In this document: positions 26,023-34,707 of the stretch, piece after piece
How positions within the stretch are numbered: position 1 is the stretch's first letter
Layout: every line of letters begins with the position of its first letter
NCBI RefSeq assembly: GCF_030734285.1
Contig: NZ_CP132294.1
Coordinates: 1,860,001 to 1,924,000, forward strand
Source: Natronococcus sp. AD-5
Lineage (GTDB): Archaea > Halobacteriota > Halobacteria > Halobacteriales > Natrialbaceae
Direction: 5' to 3'
Length of the DNA stretch: 64,000 nucleotides
Made by a program: the position numbers and the translations under genes
Notes under the pieces: model-generated
The model's database searches: none
Told to the model about the DNA's origin: nothing
Seen by the model: only the letters and a program-made list of their open reading frames with translations

Positions 26023-27036
26023 TCATCCGATCCGTTGCTCGAGGTGGCGAGCGAGGTTCACCGCCGACAGCGCGATCCGGGGCGACCCGCGCTCCCAGCT
26101 GAGTAAGGGCCGCGCTCGTGCGCCGAACTGCTCTTTGAAGCCGAAGAGGCCGTCCCTGAAATCCGGATCCGTTCGCCGGAAATCGTAGACGTCGTAGCCG
26201 TTCCTGATCCCCCATCGGATCGCGTGCGCGTGAAGCACCTCCGCCGCGCGGTGCTGGTAGTGCTCTTCCCGCACCGCCGAGTAGGCGTAGTGGATCGTCG
26301 ACTGTTCGTCGTCGAGGTGAACCAGTATCGCCCCGCAGTCCGTCCCGTTCACTCGAAGCGTGAACAGTTTCAGGCGATCCGCTAATCGGGTGAGCTCGAG
26401 GAAAAACGACCGCGGGAGCGGCGTCAATCCGCCCCGTTCCATCACTACCGCGTAATCGTCGTGGAAGCTCGAGAGGCGTCGCTCGGTTACGGCTGTGCCG
26501 TCTATTTCGAACGTCTGATCGTTCCCGCGCCTGATTCCGCGGCGACGCGCTCGATCCATCTCGTCGAGTATCGCCTCCCAGCCGGCCGTCAGATCGAGGC
26601 TGAACCGACACCACCTGAGCCGAAGCCGGTACCCGTACTCGGCGAAGAGACCGTGGTAGCGGACGTACCCCTCGTCGAACGTGCTGAGCCTGTTGAGCCG
26701 GATACGGCCCTCACAGAGGCGTGGAACCGCCTCGAGCAATCGTCGTATCACCACCTCTTCGTCGGTTAGCGCGATCGGTCCGCCGAACCCGGGGTACGTA
26801 GAGTCCAATCGCTTTACGGGACCGGCCGCCGTCACGACGCTCGGCAGCATGCCGATCGGATTCCCGTCCTTCGTGACGAGCAAGTGTCTCGGCTCGTAGG
26901 AAGTCCCCTGCTCGATCGCTCGAAGCCACTCGTACCGGTGATACAGGCACCCGAGATCTGCGTGTTCGACGACGTGGTTCCACTGGTTCCGGTTCGCCGC
27001 AACGACGCTGTCGAGGCGTTCGACTTCGAGGGACAT
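26023..27036 (-). CDS. FemAB/GNAT-type acyltransferase
   Basis: Probable aminoacyl- or acyltransferase with the paired GNAT fold of FemAB-like proteins, 337 residues. Features include NQWNHVVEHADLGCLYHRYEWLRAIE at the start, LLVTKDGNPIGMLPSVV, and a C-terminal domain with HAIRWGIRNGYDVYDFRRTDPDFRDGLFGFKEQFGA, the recurring substrate-site pattern of this group. In haloarchaea such genes often serve surface polysaccharide assembly, but no glycan gene adjoins here. A TATA-like sequence (minus GTATATCC) lies about 50 bp upstream. The IS element begins about 90 bp upstream, leaving the promoter intact. Confidence 0.8.
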   Translation of the reverse strand: MSLEVERLDSVVAANRNQWNHVVEHADLGCLYHRYEWLRAIEQGTSYEPRHLLVTKDGNPIGMLPSVVTAAGPVKRLDSTYPGFGGPIALTDEEVVIRRLLEAVPRLCEGRIRLNRLSTFDEGYVRYHGLFAEYGYRLRLRWCRFSLDLTAGWEAILDEMDRARRRGIRRGNDQTFEIDGTAVTERRLSSFHDDYAVVMERGGLTPLPRSFFLELTRLADRLKLFTLRVNGTDCGAILVHLDDEQSTIHYAYSAVREEHYQHRAAEVLHAHAIRWGIRNGYDVYDFRRTDPDFRDGLFGFKEQFGARARPLLSWERGSPRIALSAVNLARHLEQRIG

Positions 27037-27127
27037 CTCGTTCGGACCTCTCTCGATACTATCTTCCCGACGGGACGAAGCCGGATATACGTTGACTCTC
27101 CACCTACCTTTGACAGCGAGAGAGAGT

Positions 27128-27195
27128 CCCGCCCTTCCCGTGAGTGACGAGTGTTCCGACACTCGCTGTCGGAACCGAGAAGCGAACAGGGCGGG
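27128..27195 (+). repeat. Left-end structured region with competing hairpins
   Basis: An outer stem CCCGCCC (27128-27134) pairs with GGGCGGG (27189-27195). Inside, TTCCGACA/TGTCGGAA (27154-27161/27167-27174, loop 5) competes with CGAGTGT/ACACTCG (27148-27154/27159-27165, loop 4), since both use the same bases. Confidence 0.6.
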
Positions 27196-27329
27196 CGTGA
27201 ATCGCGTCAGCTCCGGTGACAAACCACCACCAGACTGCCAGCCCTGAGTCTCCACCAGTCGGTATCAGATTCACTTTCACTGCGGATGGCTGGCCTTCAC
27301 CACGGGTCAGTTCGAATACCAAACTGGGA

Positions 27330-28670
27330 ATGAAGCGTACCAATATGTTCACCGTGCGCCCGCTCTCCGAAGGTGGGGAGCATCTGCTCCGGGACTTGTT
27401 GGACGCTTCTGCCGCTCTCTGGAACGAAACCAACTACGAACGCCTCATGCGGTACAACGATGAAGATGGGTACGAGAGCGAGGACGTATGGGACGCCGAG
27501 ACAGGCCACCTCGAAGGCAGGTACAAAGGCGTTCTCGGTGCGTCTACCGCCCAACAGGTGATTCGGAAGAACTCAGAAGCGTGGCGTGGGTTCTTCCGAC
27601 TCAAAGAACAGTACCACAATGAATCGAACACGTCGGTCACAGAACACCCCGAACCGCCGGGATTCCGTGGCAACGAAGACGAGGGACGCCAACTCAAGAC
27701 CGTCATCCGAAACACGTCGTACACCGTCGAATGGGGCGACCGGTCCCGGCTAGAGATACTGGTCGGCAACGAGTTGAAAAACAGATACGACCACACTGGG
27801 CGTCTCCGGCTGGAAATCGCTGGTGACCCGAATTGGCCTGACTACGAAAAGCAGGGCCGATTAGACCTGTGGTACGACGAGACTGAGAGCACGTTCAGGG
27901 CTTCGCAACCCGTGACTGTTTCTGACGATGTACGGGCAACTCCACTGGCCTCAGAAAAGGCCGCTCTGGACATCGGTGCGAATAATCTCGTCGCCTGTAC
28001 CACCACGACCGGTCAGCACTATCTGTACGAGGGTCGCCAGTTGTTCCAGCGATTCCGGAACACGACGCGCCATATTGCCGAGTTACAGTCGAAACTCGAA
28101 GATGGCCGATACAGTAGCGAGCGTATCCAGCGGCTGTACCGCAAACGCACCCGTCGCCGCGACCACGCCCAAGAAGCATTGTGTCGTGATCTGCTGGACC
28201 GACTGTACGCCGAAGGCGTCGATACCGTGTATATCGGTGGCTTGACCGACGTGTTGGACACGCACTGGTCGGTCGAAACCAACGCCAAGACGCACAACTT
28301 CTGGGCGTTCAGGCAGTTTACCGAGCGACTGGTGTGTACCGCCGAGGAGTACGGTAGCTCTGTTGAGGTTCGGTCGGAAGCATGGACCAGCCAAGAGTGT
28401 CCACAGTGCGGGGGCACTGACCGAACGACGCGGCACCAGGACACGCTCATCTGTCCGTGTGGGTTCGAGGGCCACGCCGACCTCACGGCGTCAGAGACGT
28501 TCTTGGAGCGGCAGACAGACCAAGCAGTCAGGCCGATGGCACGGTCCGTGCGGTTCGAGTGGGACGACCACGACTGGTCGGAGTCACCACGCTCTCACCG
28601 TCCCAAAGACCAGCGCACAGACCCGAGTACCGTCGATCGTGACGGGAATATTGCCCCCGGGGTGACGTAG
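27330..28670 (+). CDS. tnpB: TnpB RNA-guided nuclease-like protein (IS1341 type)
   Basis: Probable RNA-guided endonuclease or its catalytically altered relative, 446 residues. RuvC-I shows Asp214 in ALDIGANN; the zinc ribbon has Cys357, Cys360, Cys375 and Cys377; RuvC-III shows Asp384 in GHADLTAS. The RuvC-II position, normally a Glu in an EDL motif, reads YIGGL (301-305), so the standard Glu is missing; Glu316 in SVETN is a possible substitute. The frame is open to 27216, but the sequence before [12 protein letters not shown] shows no family similarity. Downstream DNA can form the 3' hairpin of a guide RNA. Confidence 0.9.
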   Translation: MKRTNMFTVRPLSEGGEHLLRDLLDASAALWNETNYERLMRYNDEDGYESEDVWDAETGHLEGRYKGVLGASTAQQVIRKNSEAWRGFFRLKEQYHNESNTSVTEHPEPPGFRGNEDEGRQLKTVIRNTSYTVEWGDRSRLEILVGNELKNRYDHTGRLRLEIAGDPNWPDYEKQGRLDLWYDETESTFRASQPVTVSDDVRATPLASEKAALDIGANNLVACTTTTGQHYLYEGRQLFQRFRNTTRHIAELQSKLEDGRYSSERIQRLYRKRTRRRDHAQEALCRDLLDRLYAEGVDTVYIGGLTDVLDTHWSVETNAKTHNFWAFRQFTERLVCTAEEYGSSVEVRSEAWTSQECPQCGGTDRTTRHQDTLICPCGFEGHADLTASETFLERQTDQAVRPMARSVRFEWDDHDWSESPRSHRPKDQRTDPSTVDRDGNIAPGVT

Positions 28671-28730
28671 ACCGGCTGAGACTCCCACGGAGGAAACCGC
28701 GCCGTGAACGGCGCGGAGGATGTCATGAGT
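28560..28730 (+). ncRNA. Likely omega RNA / sense-overlapping transcript at the tnpB 3' end
   Basis: The end of tnpB and the right end are the usual site of the guide RNA. A perfect 7-bp hairpin CCGCGCC-GTGAAC-GGCGCGG (28697-28716) lies just after the stop codon. In Halobacterium, sense-overlapping RNAs are known from IS1341-type genes. The 5' boundary given here is approximate. Confidence 0.5.
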
Positions 28731-29090
28731 ATCGGTCAGTTACGATCGACGCGGGAGTCGGGGAGCGAGAGCGGACCCGCGCCAGCTTGCGAAGCGTAGC
28801 GTTGACCGCAGCGTCGCGGCTCCAAGCCGTCGCCGTTCGACACTACGGGTTACCCACGACCACCCTCTGCTTTTGCGGCTGATCGGACGAACGTGTCGGA
28901 CGTATTCACGAGCCCGGCTGGGCCCAGCGTCCCGGGAGCACAGCGAGGACGGCGTGTTCTGTCCGACTCGACGGTGATCGTCCTCGAAGTCGTCGAAGGT
29001 GCGATGACCGTCGGTCGGTGAGACGGCGGCGCAAGCCACCGCGTTGCTGAGAACGCAAGGGGTTTAGGCGCTGTTTCCTAACAGAGGGAT
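28731..29090. other. Region without a recognised gene
   Basis: About 360 bp between the IS right end and trxB. The reading frames here have arginine- and serine-rich translations with no family resemblance. The last 50 bp hold the trxB promoter (GTTTAGG near 29062-29068) and a small hairpin CTGTT-TCCT-AACAG (29071-29084). The rest may be decayed coding DNA. Confidence 0.5.
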
Positions 29091-30407
29091 ATGAGCGAAC
29101 AGCCCCGCGTCGAGATCTATACCAAGGAGCAGTGTCCTTATTGCGAGAAGGCGAAGGACCTCTTCGACAGCAAAGGGGTCGAGTACGAGACGTACAACGT
29201 CACCGGCGACGACGACCTGTTCGAGGAGATGGTCGACCGCGCCGACGGTCGCAAGACCGCGCCCGAAGTGTTTATCGACGACGAACTGATCGGCGGCTGG
29301 GACGACACCAGCGCGCTCGAGGAGACGGGCGAACTCGACGAGCGGCTGGGCATCGTCGCCGACGGCGGGGAGGACGTCGAACACCGGAAACTGATCATCG
29401 CCGGTACCGGCATCGCCGGGCTCACCGCCGCGATCTACGCCGGTCGGTCGAACAACGAGCCACTGGTCATCGAGGGCGACGAGCCCGGCGGTCAGCTCAC
29501 GCTGACGACCGACGTCGCGAACTACCCCGGCTTTCCCGAGGGGATCAGCGGTCCCGAGCTCGTCAACAACATGAAAGAGCAGGCCAAGCAGTTCGGCGCC
29601 GAGCTCAAAAACGGCATCGTCGAGAGCGTCGACGCGGACGCGCGCCCGTTCCGCGTCGAACTGACGAGCGGCGACGTCTACACCGCCGACGCGATTATCG
29701 CCGCCTCGGGGGCGAGCGCCCGCACGCTCGGCATCCCCGGCGAGGACGAACTGATGGGGTACGGACTCTCGACGTGTGCGACCTGCGACGGCGCGTTCTT
29801 CCGCGGCGAGGACATGCTCGTCGTCGGCGGCGGCGACGCCGCCATGGAAGAGGCGACCTTCCTCACGAAGTTCGCCGACACCGTCTACATCGCCCACCGC
29901 CGCGACGAGTTCCGCGCCGAGGACTACTGGGTCGACCGCGTCCACGAGAAGGTCGAAGACGGCGAGATCGAGATCATGAAAAACACCGAACTCGTCGAGA
30001 TCCACGGCTCCCAGGAGGAGGGCGTCGACCGCGTCACGCTGGTCGAGAACGAGCAGGGCCACCCCACCGACCGACTCGACGATCCCGAGACCACCGAGTT
30101 CGATTTCGACGTCGGGGCCGTCTTCTTCGCCATCGGCCACACGCCCAACACGGAGTACCTCGAGGGCACCGGCGTCACGATGGACGACGAAGGCTACCTC
30201 CGGACCCAGGGCGGCGACGGCGGCGGTCAGACCGAAACCGACGTGCCCGGCATCTTCGGCGCCGGCGACGTCGTCGACTACCACTACCAGCAGGCCGTGA
30301 CGGCCGCCGGAATGGGTTCGAAGGCCGCCCTCGACGCCGACGAGTACCTCGAGGACGCAGAGCGAGCCTCGAGTACGGAAACCGAGGCGGCCACGGCGGA
30401 CGACTAG
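29091..30407 (+). CDS. trxB: Glutaredoxin-thioredoxin reductase fusion
   Basis: Redox enzyme of the cytoplasm, 438 residues. Residues 1-85 are a glutaredoxin domain with CPYC (Cys15, Cys18) and TAPEVFIDDELIGG. Residues 98-420 are a thioredoxin reductase with FAD motif GTGIAG (105-110), redox pair CATC (Cys229, Cys232), NADPH motif GGGDAAMEEA (247-256), and HRRDEFRA that favours NADPH. The fusion could move electrons from NADPH directly to the glutaredoxin domain. A T-rich stretch follows the stop. It stands alone on its strand. Confidence 0.94.
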   Translation: MSEQPRVEIYTKEQCPYCEKAKDLFDSKGVEYETYNVTGDDDLFEEMVDRADGRKTAPEVFIDDELIGGWDDTSALEETGELDERLGIVADGGEDVEHRKLIIAGTGIAGLTAAIYAGRSNNEPLVIEGDEPGGQLTLTTDVANYPGFPEGISGPELVNNMKEQAKQFGAELKNGIVESVDADARPFRVELTSGDVYTADAIIAASGASARTLGIPGEDELMGYGLSTCATCDGAFFRGEDMLVVGGGDAAMEEATFLTKFADTVYIAHRRDEFRAEDYWVDRVHEKVEDGEIEIMKNTELVEIHGSQEEGVDRVTLVENEQGHPTDRLDDPETTEFDFDVGAVFFAIGHTPNTEYLEGTGVTMDDEGYLRTQGGDGGGQTETDVPGIFGAGDVVDYHYQQAVTAAGMGSKAALDADEYLEDAERASSTETEAATADD

Positions 30408-30420
30408 GGCCGTTTTCGTT

Positions 30421-30594
30421 TCATCGTTCTTCCCAGCGATCGGCGAGTAACGCCGCGATCACGACGCCGAACGTGAGTCCCGACGACGCGCCGAGGACGG
30501 GATCGTCGAAGACGGCAACGAAGCCGCCGGCGATCACGACGCCGGAAGCGAGCCCGATCGCGAGCGCTTTCGCGGTTCGCTCGCGGCCGGTCAT
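30421..30594 (-). CDS. Small two-segment membrane protein
   Basis: Unrecognised 57-residue protein with two hydrophobic segments (about 9-28 and 34-50) and charged ends (MTGRERTAKAL, ADRWEER). Convergent with trxB. Codon use is haloarchaeal; the short length keeps confidence moderate. Confidence 0.6.
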   Translation of the reverse strand: MTGRERTAKALAIGLASGVVIAGGFVAVFDDPVLGASSGLTFGVVIAALLADRWEER

Positions 30595-30848
30595 CGTAGT
30601 CCCTCGGCGTCGGTCGCTCTCTGTTTCATGCACGTGTGTGGTCGGGACGGCGGCTTTAGGGTGCTGATTAGCGGGTGGGCTCGAGCGTCGGGCCGCTCGT
30701 GGTGCCGAGTGCTCGTCAGACCGACTCGGCTGCGCGAACTCGAACTGGGCGAGCGTGAGTCGTCGTACCGGCGGTCCAGATGGCGATCGCGCTGCTGATC
30801 GGCGTAACGGGCGACCGATCACGAGACGGGGACAGGTCGTCACGACGA

Positions 30849-32366
30849 TTAGCAGCCGTAGATGATCCGCTCGTGCGGAACGGGATCGCCGACCGGGCCG
30901 TCCGCGTCGACCGACTGTTCGACGTGGTAGATCGTCACCGACGCGGTATCGGACGCCGCGCGCTCGCAGACGTACGCCGCCGCCGGCTCGTAGTGCGCCT
31001 CGTCGGCGTACCGGACCTCGTTCCCGTATTGGCTCCACAGAATCGTCGGATACGTCTCGGCGACGTCCGGCGGTCGGTCGAACGTGACGTCACCGCCGTC
31101 GATCGCGTCCACCGTTTCGCCCGATTCGAGCTCCGCTTCGACGACGTACCAGCTCGAGGAGTCCGGCGGATTCGGCGCGAAAAACGCCCAGCTCGCCTCG
31201 GTCAGTTCGTCGTCCAGCCCGGGTACCGGATTGTCGACAAACCCGACGCCCATCGCCTGCCAGAGGAGTACCGCGACGAGAAAGCAGACGAGTACCGCGG
31301 GACGGCCCGCTCGAGCGCTCCGACGAACGCGAGGCGACGTTACGGCGGAGGCGATCGACGTCGGTTTGCGTTCGGTGTCACCAGGGTTCGATGTGGTGCT
31401 GAACGTGAACCCCCACTTCGTGCCGCCGGTACGGACGAGCCGCTCAGCGCGGTTCCAGACCCCCGGTGGAAGGAACAGGAGCAACCCCGCGATCATGACG
31501 AACGGAAAGATTCCGAGGCGCATCGTCGCGGCCAGTCCGAGGTGTGCACCGACGAACGCGGCGACGAGCGCGATACGCAGTCGACCGGCGAACAGAATGA
31601 GACACGCCGACGCGGTGAGCAGGAAGATCCAGAGCCAGTTGACCGCAGTGAGCAACGTCGGATACGCTGCGAGGGATGGCCCGAACAACACGATGTACTC
31701 CTCGACGTGAAAGATCCGTGGCACTGCCGCGCCGGACATCCAGACGTCGCTCTGGTACTTGAAGACCGCGTTCGTCGCGTAGATGATCACGACGTGGAGG
31801 AGAATCGTCGCCGTCGCGATCGAACAGGCGCGACGAGCGCCCGCGTCTCGATCCCGCGGCCGTCGATCGCTGTCGAGCGACCAGCGCGCGTCGAGCGGTA
31901 CGAACAGGCCGAGAAACAGAAACGAGAGCAGGATCGTATCGCCGCCGTTGACGACGTGCGGGTTTCGTGCGTGCAGCGAGGCGAGCAAGGCGAGGGAGAT
32001 CCCCGTCGAGAGCCGCGTCCGGTAGCCGACCAGTAAACAGACGGCGACGCACGCAGCGATCGCGAACAGGAGGCCCTGTACCCGCGCCGACCCGGACGCG
32101 GCGTGAATCGAGTACGACGCGAACGGCGGGTACACCTCTGCGAGTGCCGATCGAGGGAAGACCCCGTCATCCGTGTAGAAAGGGACCAGTCCCGGCAACC
32201 GATACCCGATTAGGTCGACGAGTACCAGGAGCCCCAGCGCGATCCGAAACGCGCCGAGCGCCCGCAGATCGATTCCGAGGCGAGGGCTGGCGACCGCGCA
32301 CAGCGCCTCGAGTCTCGCGGAGCGGCGACCGGCCCCGATTCGGAGCGACTGTTGGGTGAGTTTCAT
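30849..32366 (-). CDS. HTTM-domain membrane protein (first of a tandem pair)
   Basis: Membrane protein related to vitamin K-dependent gamma-carboxylase, 505 residues. It has about eight hydrophobic segments with the HTTM landmarks FRIALGLLVLVDLI, FYTDDGVFPRSAL, SIHAASGSARVQ and LASLHARNPHVVNGGDTIL. The C-terminal 120 residues are soluble and probably outside the membrane. The start at 32366 begins MKLTQQSLRI; a longer frame to 32483 looks non-coding. No substrate can be named. It lies next to a second gene with the same architecture. Confidence 0.85.
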   Translation of the reverse strand: MKLTQQSLRIGAGRRSARLEALCAVASPRLGIDLRALGAFRIALGLLVLVDLIGYRLPGLVPFYTDDGVFPRSALAEVYPPFASYSIHAASGSARVQGLLFAIAACVAVCLLVGYRTRLSTGISLALLASLHARNPHVVNGGDTILLSFLFLGLFVPLDARWSLDSDRRPRDRDAGARRACSIATATILLHVVIIYATNAVFKYQSDVWMSGAAVPRIFHVEEYIVLFGPSLAAYPTLLTAVNWLWIFLLTASACLILFAGRLRIALVAAFVGAHLGLAATMRLGIFPFVMIAGLLLFLPPGVWNRAERLVRTGGTKWGFTFSTTSNPGDTERKPTSIASAVTSPRVRRSARAGRPAVLVCFLVAVLLWQAMGVGFVDNPVPGLDDELTEASWAFFAPNPPDSSSWYVVEAELESGETVDAIDGGDVTFDRPPDVAETYPTILWSQYGNEVRYADEAHYEPAAAYVCERAASDTASVTIYHVEQSVDADGPVGDPVPHERIIYGC

Positions 32367-32492
32367 GTTGGAGGGGAGCCTCAGCGTTGGTGGCAGTATG
32401 GTAAATGTTTTGTCATCACCGGCCCGATCGGCTGCCAGCTGATCCGAAATCGACACGGCGTACGCGCCTCTCTCGGGGGGCACCGAAGCGGA

Positions 32493-34058
32493 TCAGCAGT
32501 CGCGCTCGATGACCGTGAGGCGGTTCGGATCCTCGTACTCGCCGTCGACGGGGCTGGGTTGGATGAGTCGGTACACCGTCACCTGCTCGACCTGCCCGCC
32601 GTGTTGCGCGTTGGCGCGCACGCACGCGTGATCGGCGTACTCCTCGGCGACGACGTCGAGCGTTCCTTCCCGCCCGGAGTCGCGGACCGTCTGCATGAAC
32701 TTCCGATGGCGGAAGGTGTCGTACTCCTGGGACGCGTCCGGCGGCCGATCCATGGTCACGTTCCCGCCCTCGTGCGCGTCGACCGTCCCGCCGCTCGCTA
32801 ACTCGGCTTCGACGACGTACCAGCTGTACGATTCGGAGGGGTCCGGCGCGTACAGCCCCCACCGCTGCTGGTCGAGGTGGGCGTTATCGATCTCGTCCGG
32901 GAGGTCCGCGTCGGCGACGTAACTGGCGCTGAAGAGGACGATCCAGAGGAGGACCATGACGCCGACGACCGTCAGCAGCGATCGACCGAACTCGACGGTG
33001 AACGACGCGAGGGAGTCGTACCCCCGCGTCCGGAGGACGTCGAGTGCGCGGTGTTCGGCGGGCGGACGGGTGAACGGACCGAGCCACGACGCGGACGGAC
33101 GGCGGTCGGCCCACCGGGACGGAACCAGGCGAGCGGCCGTCTCCCAGAACGGCGCCGTGAGAAACGGAATCACCGACGCCGCCAGCACGAACGGAAAGAG
33201 ACCGACGGAGAGCGACGCCAGCATCCCCGCGAACGCCCCCATGTACGCGAGCGCGAACAGCGCACGCAGCCGTCCGACGGGTAGTAGGAGAAACGCGAGC
33301 GATCCCGCTAACAGGATCACCCAGGCCCAGTTGAGAACCTCGAGGAGGGCGGGATAGGCGCCGAGGGAGTTCCCGAGGTGGACCGTCATGACGTCGTTGG
33401 CGAGCGCGATTCGGACCGCCTCGCCAGCGTACCAGTTCTCGCCCCCCTGCTTGAGAATCGCGTTCGAACAGAACACGGCGAGGGGTTGTGCGAGGAGCGC
33501 GGCGGTCCCGAAGCTGACCACGGCGGGTCGAGCCGAGCCGCGACGGAGCGCGTCGATCGACCAGCGTTCGCCCAGCGGAGACACGAGCGACACCAGGAGC
33601 AGGACCCACAGCAACCGATCCCCGCCGTTGAGGACCGACGGGTTCCGCGCGTGGAGCGAGAGCAACAACACGAGCGAGACGAATCCGACCAGCCGCGTCC
33701 GATACCCCAGTATCAGCGCGATCGCGAACAGCCCCGCGATCGCGAACACGAGCTGCTGGAACCACAGCTCTCCGGACGCTGCGTGGATCGAGAGTCCGGT
33801 GTATCGGCTGTACGTTGCCTCGTACGCCGCCAGCGAGTAGACGCCGCTGTCGGTGTAGAACAGTTCGATGTAGGCTGCACGGTGGAGCAGATCGAACAGG
33901 ATGATCGAGCCGAGCGCGATGCGGAGGGCGGCGAGGGACCGCGTATCGATCGCAAAGCGCGATCGAACCTTCCCGCGGACCGGCTCGAGCGCGTCCCAGA
34001 TCTCACGGCAGCTGTCGGCGAACGGCCGTATTCGTCGGTGTCCTGATTGTGTACCCAT
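32493..34058 (-). CDS. HTTM-domain membrane protein (second of a tandem pair)
   Basis: Paralogue of the previous protein, 521 residues. It shares, in the same order, LRIALGSIILFDLL, FYTDSGVYSLAAYE, SIHAASGELWFQQ and SLHARNPSVLNGGDRLL, and both have a soluble C-terminal domain with a YSWYVVEAELASGGTVDA stretch (SSWYVVEAELESGETVDA in the partner). The pair is thus an internal duplication. A TATA-like TTATATCGATAAAAT (minus strand, 34168-34182) lies about 110 bp upstream, giving a leader of roughly 85 bases. The 126-bp gap to the next gene suggests cotranscription. Confidence 0.85.
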   Translation of the reverse strand: MGTQSGHRRIRPFADSCREIWDALEPVRGKVRSRFAIDTRSLAALRIALGSIILFDLLHRAAYIELFYTDSGVYSLAAYEATYSRYTGLSIHAASGELWFQQLVFAIAGLFAIALILGYRTRLVGFVSLVLLLSLHARNPSVLNGGDRLLWVLLLVSLVSPLGERWSIDALRRGSARPAVVSFGTAALLAQPLAVFCSNAILKQGGENWYAGEAVRIALANDVMTVHLGNSLGAYPALLEVLNWAWVILLAGSLAFLLLPVGRLRALFALAYMGAFAGMLASLSVGLFPFVLAASVIPFLTAPFWETAARLVPSRWADRRPSASWLGPFTRPPAEHRALDVLRTRGYDSLASFTVEFGRSLLTVVGVMVLLWIVLFSASYVADADLPDEIDNAHLDQQRWGLYAPDPSESYSWYVVEAELASGGTVDAHEGGNVTMDRPPDASQEYDTFRHRKFMQTVRDSGREGTLDVVAEEYADHACVRANAQHGGQVEQVTVYRLIQPSPVDGEYEDPNRLTVIERDC

Positions 34059-34707
34059 AGTTCTCGTGTCCGTCTTGGCCGGAGCGAGCGGCGCCGGAAT
34101 CGTACGAATCCGCGCGACGGCCGGCTCACGCCACGTCGGTGGAGGGCGACGTGTTGGCTTGTGTGAATTTTATCGATATAAGCTTTCTGAACAGATTCAT
34201 TCACGAGTAATACTTGGGTTCTGACAAGGCGGAGGAGATGGTCGCCGGTTGGTGCTCGAGTCGCTTTCGAGGGGCGTTTCGACGGACAAGCGTTCATCGA
34301 CTCGAGGCCGTATTCGATCGGTTCGTAGCGGAGTTGGATGCGTCTCTCGGTGGAGGTATCTGCGGCGCGATTAATCTATTCACTACTTCAGCACTCGATA
34401 GGACCACCCGAACGCCCCGCTTCATCAACCTCCTCAACCAGTCGCCTGTGTGTCAACTGTAGCGGGCGCTTACGCTCAGAATTGCCGTCCGATCGAACGC
34501 AGTAATCCGTGGCCGTTCGCCGTTCCTATTTCTTAGAACTACCATGCTTTTTCTCCGATACCAAGGTCAAGCGTTTCATCGCTCGTTTCGACTCTAAGTG
34601 ACAATCGACAACGCCCCATATCGATTAATACAATAATTCAAATACTTCATGTCCTTATTTCCTTCACACATAGATATATATTATTGAATATATTTATTGG
34701 TGATGCC
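34059..34707. other. AT-rich region without a recognised gene
   Basis: About 650 bp with lower GC than the flanks. It holds the minus-strand promoter of the HTTM pair and, at 34670-34700, several overlapping TATA-like sequences before the next gene. A frame of 82 codons at 34214-34462 shows no family resemblance. The drop in GC marks the left edge of a probable transferred segment. Confidence 0.5.

Larger units (their letters stand above)
27121..28730 (+). mobile_element. Stand-alone IS1341-type (IS200/IS605 family) element
   Basis: One tnpB gene flanked by left-end hairpins (27128-27195) and a right-end hairpin (28697-28716). No tnpA is present, so the element is non-autonomous for transposition. 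Exact ends cannot be fixed without an empty-site comparison. Its GC and codon use are lower than in neighbouring genes. Confidence 0.75.

Noticed and set aside
28740-29039. 99-codon minus-strand frame beside trxB
   Set aside because: Arg/Ser-rich translation with no family resemblance and no promoter; kept only as unexplained DNA.
34214-34462. 82-codon plus-strand frame in the AT-rich gap
   Set aside because: No recognisable motif or hydrophobic pattern and no convincing promoter; could be decayed DNA.
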